Source of the DNA: Agrostemma githago
Lineage: Eukaryota; Streptophyta; Magnoliopsida; Caryophyllales; Caryophyllaceae
Direction of reading: 5' to 3'
Assembly: GCA_958450325.1 (NCBI GenBank)
Contig: OY288244.1
Location: 32,094,424-32,158,423, forward strand
DNA length: 64,000 nt
Under the pieces are notes generated by a model. It did no database searches and had not been told where the DNA came from. It was given only the letters and a program-made list of their open reading frames with translations. This document shows positions 10,019 to 20,477 of this stretch, piece after piece. Within the stretch, counting starts at the first letter, position 1. Each line of letters starts with the position of its first letter. Made by a program: the position numbers and the translations under genes.

Positions 10019-13000
10019 AGCTACCAGGTCAATCAAGGATTAAAACCTGGCAGACTTCCGATCGGGTCGTTTATAGTCCATTAGACCTGCGTGAAGGGCT
10101 CGCCAGCCATAAGATAGAAATCATACCTGGGTTGATGCTGATAATGTCGCGGGAGCTTGCCTTGGAAGCTATGGGTATACCTTTTTACAGGTACATCCTG
10201 TCTTAGAATTGCGCGGGAGCTTGCCTTGGAAGCTATGAGTATATCTATCTGTTTACAGATACATGCTGATTCTTCAGTAGAAAATGTCGCCTGAGCTTTC
10301 CACTGGGGAACTTTTCTTAGAATTTCTCGGGAGTCTTGGGTGTACCTGTATGCTGACACAATTTGTATGTAACATTTAGGTGAAACACCGACTCATGCTG
10401 GGGAAGAAATGATTTTTGATTGATTTTTTGGAAAGAAAATGATTTTTTTTTGGAAATTAGAATGCTTGGGATGACTTGATTCCTAATCCGATTCTGACAC
10501 GGACTCCTAAAGTCTTTGGTTAGGCCTGTATGCCTAGATGAAGTGTGATAAAAATTCCTATTCCCGTGGTGACTAGGAAAGGGATTTTCTCAAATGGCTA
10601 AGTTTTGCGAAGTTTAAAATGAGAATTAGAAGAGAGAGATATACCGACCGACTCGACTCTGGACGCGACAAGACGAGTTGACAGACACGACTGGACTCTC
10701 TAAGAGTTGGACCGTGACTCGGTAGGGGATGAGCCACCTAATATTACAAGACTCTTAAGTTGCGCTATTTCGTAGCCTAGGCGAGTGGCAACACGGTCGA
10801 ATCCTCGGAATGGGACTGTTTCCGTACGACAGGGCTTTGTGGTAGCAATACCATAGACTGGTGTTCTTTTGGATATTCTTTTGATTTAGGGGTACATTCC
10901 CAAAGTGGGTATTGCTTCGAGTCCCTGACCAATTCTCGTCTTCAACTGAGCCGAGTACTAGGACACACTATAGAAAGGAGGCTAGATCTTTATTCTTTGA
11001 ATTTATCTGGATTTTGTGAGTGGATGGAGAACTTCTGCCTAGGAGAAGCCCCCAGGATGACAAAGCTAGCTGCTGAGAACATGACAGTGTCGTGACCGGA
11101 ATGATGATGCTTTTTCGAATTTGTGTGAATGTGAATGGTTGTGCCTTTGTCGAAAGGCTGCCTACATATTCATGTGTAGGGAAATCAAACCAAGCCGTAG
11201 TTCAGTGGATTGAAAGATATAATGGTGCCTAGTTTACTAGGGCTTTGTGTGTAACTAGCCATAGCAATGGTGTAGGCTAGGTGCATTCCCAATGATGTCT
11301 TGATCAAAGGGTTAGAATAGCTAGGATGCTGATCCTGTGACTGTGAGCGTTCTCCGGGGTAGCCCCCAGAGGTGGTGTGAACTATTTGGGCATGTTCTAT
11401 GCCGACTGCAAGTTGAATTCCCGTGTTTGGGGATGGTAACTGGCTTAGATGTTTTTAGAAATGTGGTACTAGGTAGTAAGTGGCTTTGATGTTTTGAAAT
11501 CTGGAGCTCGATTTTGTGGAGCTAAGGCTTCGAGGGTAAGGTATTGTAATGTGGTAGGAAAGGGGGAAGTCAAGTAAAAATGACTCGGACTTCGATCGAG
11601 CAGGTTGATAATGCGGGATCTGATTTCCATGTCTGGCCCTAAAGGTTAGGGTGTATCCTATGGAGCTTGAATCCTCAAAATTCTGGGCTGTCTCTAGCCT
11701 AGGTCTTGAGAAGGTCTTGAGGGTTGTAATGTGGGAAGGCTAGATGTGGTGTTAGCTGACCAGCTTGACTGTCTCTCCCCTATTGGATGGTATGGGTATT
11801 GATACTTTTTGAATTGACCGTTTCACGGTCATGGGTTTTTGAATTCTTTGGGTTGACCTCGTAGCCCCGGTCATGGGATTCTTCATTTGAGTTGACCGTG
11901 TCTGGTCGAGAGATGTTGATAATTCTTTTTTGATCATGGCCAACTTTTTTGTTTTGGCCTTTTGCTTTTTTCTCTTGGACTTTTGATTTTTTTTGTCCAG
12001 GTTTTTTTTTGTCGGTCAGACTAACACCTAAGGTAGGGACTGGCTAGTCTTATTGGATGGGGGATGGGTGTTTATTGTGGGAAGTGGGCTTGCCTCCCGT
12101 CTTGAACCCAAACTAGAAGACTACCCAGATTTGTCATAGAATTCGATATGCTCCTGCTACGGGTAGTTATGTGGCTTTCTATACCAGACATGGAATAGGT
12201 AAAAGGAAAACACGGGCTCGATTTTCTGCAGTCATTATAGATGTGCCTATAATAGTCACGTGCGTGTGCTCACAGTGTATGATGGTGTTCATCATGTTCT
12301 CGGAAAAACATAAGGAAAGTATGTACGAGAAATAGAAAAGCTGATTTTATTGAATTTTGAAAAAAGAGGACAGAATACAACTAACATTGACTCTGACTTT
12401 GATTTGGAAATGAGTATGTAGGGTATCCTAGACTCGAACTCAGACTTAGACTCGAATCAAATCCGGACTCGAACGCTCGGTTGGTTGTTTTTTTTTTGGT
12501 AAGGTCTTTGATTGGAGAGAAAGACGGGTGCCACGACTCGCCTAAACTCAGCTTTGCGCAAGTGCAAGAGAGGGAGTCAAACTAGACACGGCCCGGGGTG
12601 ACGGGTCGACAAAGACTCTTGGACCGGGATACTCGAACGTTGATCTAGACGAGGTAACGACCCTCGCTTGGACTCGACCATGAGACTTGGACGGTGTATG
12701 AGGGCGAGTCCGAAAATGGGGCAACCGTGTTTGACTGCGCCGCGTGCTTGGACCAACCGTGGTGACCTAACCCTAGGTGACTCGAGTATTCGTACCATTG
12801 GTACGACTCGAAGAAGGCATCATAAGGATGCCAGTGTAGGATGGACGTAAAGTACCCCTTCAGTGACCGTGGTCGACTGCTCGGGTGGAGGGATAGCCCC
12901 CGAGTGAGATTAAAGACTCTGGTAGGACTCAGACGGTGCGACATCTAAGTGACTCAAAAGTGGGGTACGTGTGACAACACGTGTAAGACATGACCCTTAG

Positions 13001-13986
13001 AGCAACCGTGGTTGATCGCTCTGCTGAAGAGTAGCCTCCGAGTGGGACTGAAGACCGACTCCTAGACGGGTGACTCGTGGATGGTGGACTCTCCCTGGGT
13101 TTTGGCAAAGTGGGCCTAGTCCCGTTCGAAGAAAGATCCGTGTGTGAAATCCCCAGACTTTGGACTCGATTGTGTAAATGGGCTTCTCTTTGTAGGAGTT
13201 TGTCCTACGTAGGTGGACCGTGCCTTGACAAAAAAGACGGACTTGGGATGGGGTAGAAACTCGTGATGTAAGATCGACGGAGTTTCGACGCTATAGATTC
13301 TAACAACTTATGACAAGACCCGACACTGCTAAATACGGGAAGTCCTAAGAAGAAGATAGTTTTGAAAAGGGAATTTTGGATTTAGAAAAACCCGAAAAAG
13401 TCGGATCGGATGGGCCGATTTTTTTGAAAACCGAAAAGTCTTATCGGGCCGAATTTTTGGAAATTTTGATAAAGTTTGGGAAGCATACCGGCTAAAAATA
13501 GGCTATTTTGAGTCAAAATCATAAGTCCTAAATTCGGTAGCTTTCCGGGCTTTGAAAATTGGATAGTTTTGAAAAGATGCAATTTTTGAAATGACGATTT
13601 TTGAAAAAAGACCAAAGAAGATCAAGTAGCATGTAGTCACAGAAACAGTATAATGACACCATATATGCTCTTAGTCTAAGTCTCGGTCAGTCGAATAAGG
13701 TCTATACCAACGACGATAGCTTTCTCGCAAATCAGGACGGTCTTCCTAAGCCGAGTTGGTCTTAGAACCTGCCGTAAAACCCATGCGAGTTCCGCCATCG
13801 AAGTCTTTAGTGCACCCATTTAGGAATGCACCGTGGTATAGTGGGACGTCGGTCACAAGTAACCGGCCCGGGAAAAAATTGGGTTATGCATGAACCATTG
13901 AACTAAAACGTGTACATTACTAATCGAACGATTTCTTTTCGAGTCTCACCCTGAGGATGCCGATGGTAAGTGACACATCAGTTAAT

Positions 13987-14003
13987 CCCCAGCGGAGTCG
14001 CCA
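13987..14003 (-). other. Primer-binding site of element B
   Basis: On the minus strand TGGCGACTCCGCTGGGG follows the LTR end after a short spacer. From memory this resembles the tRNA-Arg-type PBS of the Ogre/Tat group; I could not check it against a tRNA set. Confidence 0.7.
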
Positions 14004-14006
14004 AAT

Positions 14007-15361
14007 TGTGGACATGGCATAGGTCCACCCCGACGCGGCCACGCGCGGGTTTGGGGAGGCGAATGAATCTCCATATGAGATGGTCAAATTGAAATTTAAA
14101 TCGAAGTAGGAGTCGCCACCGAATTTTGTGGTTATTCGGAACCATTTGACCCCACTCTATGTCGTAGTGGGGGCCGTATACAAAATACGGCCCATTTCCG
14201 ATGTGAGAATTTATTGGGCTCGTCCCTTTGCATTACGATACCGATACCGACATTATCGGATACCGTGTATTGAATGACTCTCGTTGCCAATGGATTCGGA
14301 CATCCGGAAACCATGGTTCTGAGTAAGGGGTGAGGGTACGTGTTGGGAAGTTTACTAAGAACACCCAACCCCGCCCGCACTTAGCGGCCTTTACTAAGAT
14401 ATCGTTCGTTTTTTATGTACACGCGTTAGTTCGACGGTTGAATGATATGCAAAGATTATTTTCTCTAGACATGTGAGAGAAAAATAAATGGGTTGCTAAG
14501 TCGTCTAATGCATGTTAAACTAATAACGTGAAAGTTATTTTAGCACGTGAAGTTCGTTTTAGTCTAATAAAACAAACAACAAAAACGATAACCGATTACA
14601 ATATACGAGCGGCATACCACCCGGAATTACAATGCAACCAACGATACAATACAACAATCGCGATAATAAAGGAGCAAACGAGTAAACGAGTTAGAAGATG
14701 TAAATATGATATGATGAAAAAATTGTATTTGGTTTTGGAAATCGATGATTTGGTTAAGTCGTGTAAAAATATGGTGCAATTTATACTCGACTTAAATATT
14801 GATACTCGTAATATTCTATGCTTGATTATAGAATCAATATCGAATATTTAGAGTGGATTTTGAAAAAGTTGCTGAAAGATTGTGTAAAGTTTTTGAAAAA
14901 TTGTGTAAAACTTGTGACGAAAAATTGTGACAAAAAAAAATTGTGACAAAAAAATCGTGAAAAAAAAATCGTGAAAAAAAAATCATGAAAAAAAATCGTG
15001 ACAAAAAATCGTGAAAAAAAATCGTGACAAAAAATCGTGAAAAAAAATCATGAAAAAAAATCGTGACAAAAAATCGTGACAAAAAATTGTGACAAAGAAT
15101 TGTGAAAGGGAGAAAAACGGGATTTGAAACACCCTCAATCTACATGCTTTATTATTTCGAAAACGGACTCGTAGTGGTGGCCTAGGCGCGGGAGCGTTAA
15201 GATGTATATAGGTGAGTTATGGCGTGTATGGTTAGGAAGGGGATTTGGTGAGTTTTGCTCTCGGGTTTGTATATATTTTGCCTAGAATTTCGGATTGGTA
15301 TTTGTGTATGGTTTGCCTAAAATTGCCTAGAATTTCGGGTTAGTATTTGGATGTCGGGATG
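14007..15361 (-). mobile_element. Element B: right LTR, left part
   Basis: Near-identical to 8012 onwards. It is broken after 15361 by element C, whose target duplication GGATG is 15357-15361. It contains the longer A-rich array (about 14905-15110). Confidence 0.88.
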
Positions 15362-16772
15362 TGTTACGTTTTATTTTGTAGTACCGCAAGCGTACGAGTA
15401 TTGTAGCATACGGGTCGATCTCAGGGAGGTGAATGATTAAATACTAGCTAATTTCTGACTACGAGTTATCTACGTCGAGTAAGAAGGTGTTGATTTTATG
15501 ACTAATTTTAACAAACTAAATGTAATAAATCGATAATAGAAAGACCTAGGGCAATGGTTCACCATTAACATGGATTATCGATGCAATCAAAATGTGACAC
15601 AACTTTGTTAAATTACCGTCTTGGGTGAGACTAGCATTCCTATTTTAATCAATACTTTAAATTCTCCGTCGAGACATAAAAAGCCTATCTAGCATGTTAT
15701 AAATCCTATTCTCATGGCACGAATAACAAAACTAGACGCATTAAGAATCGATACTAACATGTCCCAATTATTCCAATTCACTATTCTCATGTGAAAGTTC
15801 AAATCTTGTTTCGGTTCTCTAAATTAAAATCCGACTTTCGTCGTAATTAAAATTGAGTAGAAATTAATCGACAAAGATACAAACTTTTAGATATGATTCA
15901 TATGAAAACATCCAACTTTCATTGTAATGATAATCTAGACTCAAACCTAGCAATTCAAACTAATCAATCAATTATTAAGTACAACCGAAACAAACCCAAT
16001 TCAATAATTCAACAAAGCGCGACTAAAATCAAAGCATCAATAACCCATATTATCGGCTCACCGAGCCCTAGATAAAAGAACTACTCACAATTCATAATCA
16101 AAATAATAATCAACAAATAAAATAAAGAGTAGGGAATTAGAAAAACTTAGTCTTGAATAATGAACAAAATGATGAACGATCGTTTCTTCAAAGTCTTGGA
16201 ATAATAAAACTAGAATGCATAAATCTAATAAAATTGTATAACTTTTATGTATGTAGTCTAGAAATGATATGCTTGTTCTAATAATAATAGTAATCCCATA
16301 TAAGTAGGATAGAATAGAGGGAGATCAAAAGTCATTGTGCGGGTAGCTGTTCGCTAGTAGCGGCACATTTCGCTACTAGCGGCACTCTGGAAGCTTCACA
16401 AATTGCATGAATTCTGATGAAGCCTCTACTAGCGGCAGTTTTGCTCTTCGTCATCCGCTAGTAGCGGCACTTAAAAACTCCCAATTCTTTCTTCTTTGCT
16501 TTTCCTTTGATTTTCTTCTCTTTTTTCTTCATTCAATCCTCGATATAACCCGGCATTTGACATGTATACCACCACTATAATCCGGGCATAATACATGAAT
16601 TTCTCGGCTCTTCAAAATAGCTAGAAGCGTCATCAAAAATCACATATATAATCAAATCATGTGAGATCATCGGAAATCACTCAAATATCACTATATCGTC
16701 CAAAATCCACTCTCAAACACTATAAATATGACGATATATACTCACAAATAGTGATAAAAATAGCACTTAACA
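15362..16772 (-). repeat. Element C 3' LTR
   Basis: 1411 bp, TGTTAAGTG.. to ..CGTAACA on the minus strand. TATA-like TTATATGG lies on the minus strand near 16295-16305. Directly upstream of it (16351-16467) are four copies of CCGCTAGTAGCGG or its close forms. The internal frame of about 60 codons at 15893 is not a gene. Confidence 0.92.
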
Positions 16773-16811
16773 AATTCCCCCATGCTAAACCTTTACTCGT
16801 CCTCGAGTAAA
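16773..16811 (-). other. Polypurine tract and hairpin of element C
   Basis: On the minus strand GCATGGGGGAATT precedes the 3' LTR. Just before it TTTACTCG (16804-16811), loop AGGA, CGAGTAAA (16792-16799) is a perfect 8-bp hairpin. It is equivalent to the one before the polypurine tract of element A but has a different stem sequence. Confidence 0.8.
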
Positions 16812-17288
16812 CTCAAAAGGCATAAGACGATATCAATGCAAGGTCTAGCGAACTCCCTCACTCACAAATGGTTAGCTCACAACTTCCTTCTTATATCGCC
16901 CTCATTACCTACTCCGAAATCGTCTAGCTTAGCATGGTCAACACCAAAAGATAAATCAAGGAGTCAAGTCAGTGTATGACTCCCCCATGCTAGCTCAAAA
17001 ATAATCTCTAACCACAAGCCAATAATATCAACATCAATAAACATCATCATAACCATATCCAAAAAACGGGATCACAGCAAACAACGATCCCCAACACACA
17101 ATCCAATTCCAACACAAAACTACGACGCCAAAAATTGATCCTAATCCTAACCCTTACCTCCGAACGCCATCTTCTTATGTCGCCGACCGCCATGATGTTT
17201 ACTATTTGCCCATAGTACAGGATATTATGGCCCCTTTTCTTTCTTGCGGCTCTTTTTTTCTTTTTTTTCATCTTTTTTTTTAATCCCT

Positions 17289-17466
17289 CATTTTGCCTAG
17301 GCCGCCCTTTCGGGTTTTCAACCTAACATTTATTTAATTTTTTTTTCAGCTCACTTTTTTCACTCACAACCTCAATGTTGCCTAGAACGTCTGCCCTTGC
17401 AGATTTTCATTCTAGCGAGGCCTCCCATTTTTTTGCCTAAGCCGCCCTTTCGGGTTTTTGACTTAG
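17289..17466 (-). other. Three structured hairpins, 3' non-coding region of element C
   Basis: Three imperfect hairpins lie at about 17295-17327, 17382-17415 and 17437-17466 on the minus strand. Each has an outer stem, an AAAA bulge on the 5' side, and an inner stem closed by a tetraloop (CCC-GAAA-GGG in two, TCTGC-AAGG-GCAGA in one). Element D carries three hairpins of the same design at 44573-44748. Paired changes between the two elements keep the stems intact. Function unknown: dimerisation, packaging or export are possibilities only. Confidence 0.6.
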
Positions 17467-17607
17467 CGGGATTTTTTTTTTCTTTTCTTTTTTTTTTAAA
17501 CTAAATATATACAAAAGTGAAATGTCCCTCCCCCATGCTTGAATCGAGCAATGTCCTCAATGCGACAAAGACAACAATAAAATAGGAAAGAGGGGACAAA
17601 TCACTTA

Positions 17608-18981
17608 TCATGAAGAATCGGAGGAGTCTCCAGAGGGTCGGCGAGAGCCACTACGTGCCTCCCGACGACTGTTAATAGAGCTCCTCTCGGCCGCCAACTC
17701 TGCATAAAATTGCTCCGAAGGGGAAGTATATGTGTTAGGATGTCTAGCCGATAAAAACTTGTCGAAACCTCGACACAACTCTAGCACTTCCCGCATATCT
17801 AACCCCTGTTCTGCCCTCCAATCATCGACCTCTAACCTCCACATATCGGACTCTCTAGAAGAAGAAGAAGACGCATGTGTAAATGAGGGAGAAGGTCTCT
17901 CGGTCGCATTTTCATCATCACTACCATCCATAGCATCATCATCATTTTCTAGAACTCGCTTCGCTACCCTTTTGTCACCCGGCTCCAAGAGAGTAAGTGG
18001 GTCACGTGGTATATATAAATCGATGGTCCTTGGCCCGGTAGGAATAGATTGCTCCGTAGAACGAGGCAATCGTAAGTAAGGTGAAGCTTCCGGACCACGT
18101 CTCCATAAAAAATAACCACGGGCCACCGAATCTTGAAGCATAAATGTACGCTCTAATGTATCAAAATCGAGCAAATGACCTCCCGTCACCGGTGTAACTG
18201 TGCTAGGAATAATGACTTTCAAATGTGTAAGTATCAATGTGACCATGCCACCCATACTAATTTTTCCCTTGACATTCTTCCTACACTTAAGGCAGCTAGA
18301 TACAAACAGGTCAACCCAATCAGGCACCATCGAAGCTTCGGGCATCAATGCCCACAAGTAACCCATTTCATTTTGACTAATCTTCGATGGTTCCCCTTGA
18401 CAGAAAATCGCCATAGACCAAATTCGGTGAATCATACGGAGACATGGGTGAGGAATACTAGAGCTTACATCCCCCTTTCTCTTAATAGGCTGCCCCGTAA
18501 TAGATGCCCAAAATATGCCCGCATCTCCACCTTTGAACGGATTCCACTCTTTTGTGCATTCCCCAACAAATCCAAAAATCTCTCGAAGCTTAGAATAGGA
18601 GATTTGATGGGAAGTTCCACCAAGTTTAAAATCAATAACTGGGCCCTTGGTTCTTTTAGAAGTTTTCAAGGTCGCCAAAAATTCCAAAGTATATCTAGTA
18701 TACGTTGGTACTTGTCGATCCAACAACCCTTCCATCCCCACTCTTTTCAACAACTCCGACATAGGCTCTAGTAATCCTAACCGTGACAAAGTGTCTCGAT
18801 CAAAGAATTTAGTTGGTAGGACATGACGGTTTGCTTGTCTCAAATTGGTGAGATAGACGAGCTCATCACCATTTATATGTGAAAGACCCGGTGGAACCGA
18901 AAGATGCATTGTGAGAGTAGAGACGGTCTTAGACTTTGACTTGGACACAGGACCCTTGCCTTTTCTTACACTCCGTCCCAT
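17608..18981 (-). CDS. Element C second ORF (Athila-type protein, envelope-like position)
   Basis: A 457-codon ORF between pol and the 3' LTR, same strand as gag-pol. The frame is open three codons further up, but only from GTG, so the ATG at 18979-18981 is the likely start. The N-terminus is Lys/Ser-rich and basic, a possible nuclear signal. The middle is globular, with one weakly hydrophobic stretch near residues 243-265. The C-terminal third is acidic and Ser-rich, ending in Arg/Ser repeats. Athila elements carry an extra ORF here that has been called envelope-like, but I see no clear signal peptide or strong transmembrane helix, so an envelope role is not supported. It resembles the conserved Athila ORF family. 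It may be expressed from its own mRNA: a TATA box lies about 215 bases upstream. The ORF is uninterrupted. Confidence 0.72.
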   Translation of the reverse strand: MGRSVRKGKGPVSKSKSKTVSTLTMHLSVPPGLSHINGDELVYLTNLRQANRHVLPTKFFDRDTLSRLGLLEPMSELLKRVGMEGLLDRQVPTYTRYTLEFLATLKTSKRTKGPVIDFKLGGTSHQISYSKLREIFGFVGECTKEWNPFKGGDAGIFWASITGQPIKRKGDVSSSIPHPCLRMIHRIWSMAIFCQGEPSKISQNEMGYLWALMPEASMVPDWVDLFVSSCLKCRKNVKGKISMGGMVTLILTHLKVIIPSTVTPVTGGHLLDFDTLERTFMLQDSVARGYFLWRRGPEASPYLRLPRSTEQSIPTGPRTIDLYIPRDPLTLLEPGDKRVAKRVLENDDDAMDGSDDENATERPSPSFTHASSSSSRESDMWRLEVDDWRAEQGLDMREVLELCRGFDKFLSARHPNTYTSPSEQFYAELAAERSSINSRREARSGSRRPSGDSSDSS

Positions 18982-19192
18982 TTTTTTCACTCTTTTATTT
19001 TTCTTTTTTTTTTCAACTCACTAACTCACAATCAACCAAACTCAGCTCAAATATTCTCACAGAACGGCTCACACAACTCTCACGGACACACAATAATTCA
19101 AATCCCGTTGCAAGACGACAATCACCCCAAATTCTTCTTTTCTTTTCACTCCACACAGAACACTGACAGACGACAATCAGCTCACCACCAAC

Positions 19193-19206
19193 ACAATTTA
19201 TATACA
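19193..19206 (-). promoter_or_regulatory. Candidate internal TATA box upstream of second ORF
   Basis: TTGTATATAAATTG on the minus strand contains a canonical plant TATATAAA, about 215 bases upstream of the second-ORF ATG. There is no competing ATG-rich leader of note. It could drive a separate mRNA for that ORF. Inference from sequence only. Confidence 0.4.
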
Positions 19207-19565
19207 ACGGAAGACACTATGTTTTTCTTTTTTTTTTAGACAAAATCAATAACTGCAAATAATTTGAAATTAGTAAATTCAAATAATTGAAATTAGTAAC
19301 TTCAAAAGAATTCAAATTATTTATATATATAAGTTACTAATTGAAATTAATAGATGAGACACAAATAGGCAAAGAATAATCAAACCTTCAATTGAGAGAA
19401 GAAAGCAAAGGAGGCAGACATTACCGACGAAAAACCGACGCCATACCTACGTACGGACAGCAATTGCTTGATTCCGACTCCAATTTTGCCCCAAATTGCT
19501 CTTGATAGTAAAACCCCAAATGTTAGGGTTTTTGTTTTCTTCTTCTTTTGGGTTCAATAGAGAGA

Positions 19566-19638
19566 GGGAGGTGGTGGTAGAGGGCGGTGGTGGTGGTGAG
19601 TGGCGGCAGAGGGCGGTGGTGGTGGTGAGTGGCGGCAG
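19566..19638 (+). repeat. GGT/GGC-rich short tandem repeat in element C
   Basis: About two copies of a unit near 27-29 bp (AGAGGGCGGTGGTGGTGGTG followed by AGTGGCGGC). It is non-coding, between pol and the second ORF. Confidence 0.7.
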
Positions 19639-19794
19639 AGATGGTGGATGACAGTGATTGGGTTTTTTTTTCCAATGTACGTACTGTACGTACTATTGTG
19701 TCCCTTTTTTTATTTTTCTTTTTCCTTTTTTTTTCTTTTTTGTTTGAGTATGAAGGAGGAAGGAGGAAATATACATGATGGAATAGAAATTAGG

Positions 19795-19920
19795 GCCGCT
19801 AGTAGCGAATTAGGCCGCTAGTAGCGAACAAAAATCGACTTTTAGCATGAAACTTAGGGGGAAGGGCTGAAAAAGCAGCTAGTAGCGGCTCAAATAGCCT
19901 TCCGTGGCCGCTACTAGCGG
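19795..19920 (-). repeat. Internal cluster of CCGCTAGTAGCGG palindromes
   Basis: Four copies of the same near-palindrome found in the C LTR U3 (at about 19795, 19813, 19876 and 19907), now inside the element downstream of pol. A TATA-like GTATATTTCC lies close by on the minus strand. This looks like a second copy of the LTR promoter-proximal module placed upstream of the second ORF. Confidence 0.7.
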
Positions 19921-20162
19921 TCTTGTACTTGGAAATTGGAATTCCCGCTTCTTCGATCTGCAAAAATGAGTCAAATTAGCTATCTCGGACTCATTATAAC
20001 ACCGTATCACTCGTATTTTTGGGTTTTTTTTAAATTTTTAGTTTTTTTTTTAGTCATAAAAATAAAAATAAAATTACAATAAAAATAAAAATATGTACAA
20101 CACGGGTTGCCTCCCGAGAAGCGCTTGTTTAGAGTCACGAGCTTGACTTCCTGTTTTTTTTT

Positions 20163-20477
20163 TCAATTGAGGGTGGGGATGACGGGAAGTGTATAAATCA
20201 ATTTCTCCGGAATCGGATCACCTGCAATATAGTGCTTGAGACGCGCACCATTGACCTTGAAACTCCCATTTTCATCGCTAGAAACCTCGACCGATCCATA
20301 TGGGAATACTTTGGTGACTCGGAATGGTCCGGACCACCTCGAGCGCAGCTTGCCCGGAAATATTTTAAGTCTTGAGTTAAATAGAAGAACTAAATCCCCT
20401 TCATGAAATTCACGCCTCAAAATTCTATTGTCGTGCCATCTTTTTGTCCTTTCCTTATAAATTCGAGCATTCTCTTA
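20163..20477 (-). pseudogene. Element C integrase C-terminal module, beyond a nonsense codon
   Basis: This frame is in the same phase as the gag-pol ORF and follows its TAA (20475-20477) directly. It carries the usual end of an Athila integrase, with the conserved GDLVLLFNSRLK region and the W-SGPF segment. The polyprotein is therefore cut about 103 codons short by one base change. The C-terminal domain binds DNA non-specifically in integrases, so the truncation probably disables autonomous integration. The apparent ATG at 20420 is an internal Met, not an independent start. Confidence 0.85.

Larger units (their letters stand above)
9974..14006 (-). mobile_element. Element B internal region, non-coding
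   Basis: About 4.0 kb between the two B LTRs with no frame longer than about 125 codons and no gag, protease, RT or integrase motif on either strand. It is rich in the hexamer GACTCG and its complement, especially 10650-10700 and 12420-13100. A full set of LTRs, PBS and polypurine tract without coding capacity is the layout of a large retrotransposon derivative (LARD), mobilised by proteins of an autonomous relative. The PBS points to a Tat/Ogre-type partner. The first 2.4 kb is duplicated at 27820-30249. Confidence 0.75.

Noticed and set aside
14834..15082. Phe-rich minus-strand open frame across the B LTR
   Set aside because: It is the translation of the A-rich tandem repeat and has no domain.
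17732..18771. Plus-strand frames of 115 and 198 codons
   Set aside because: Shadows of the second ORF of element C on the opposite strand.
20163..20420. Independent small gene
   Set aside because: Same phase as gag-pol and directly behind its stop. It is the cut-off integrase end.
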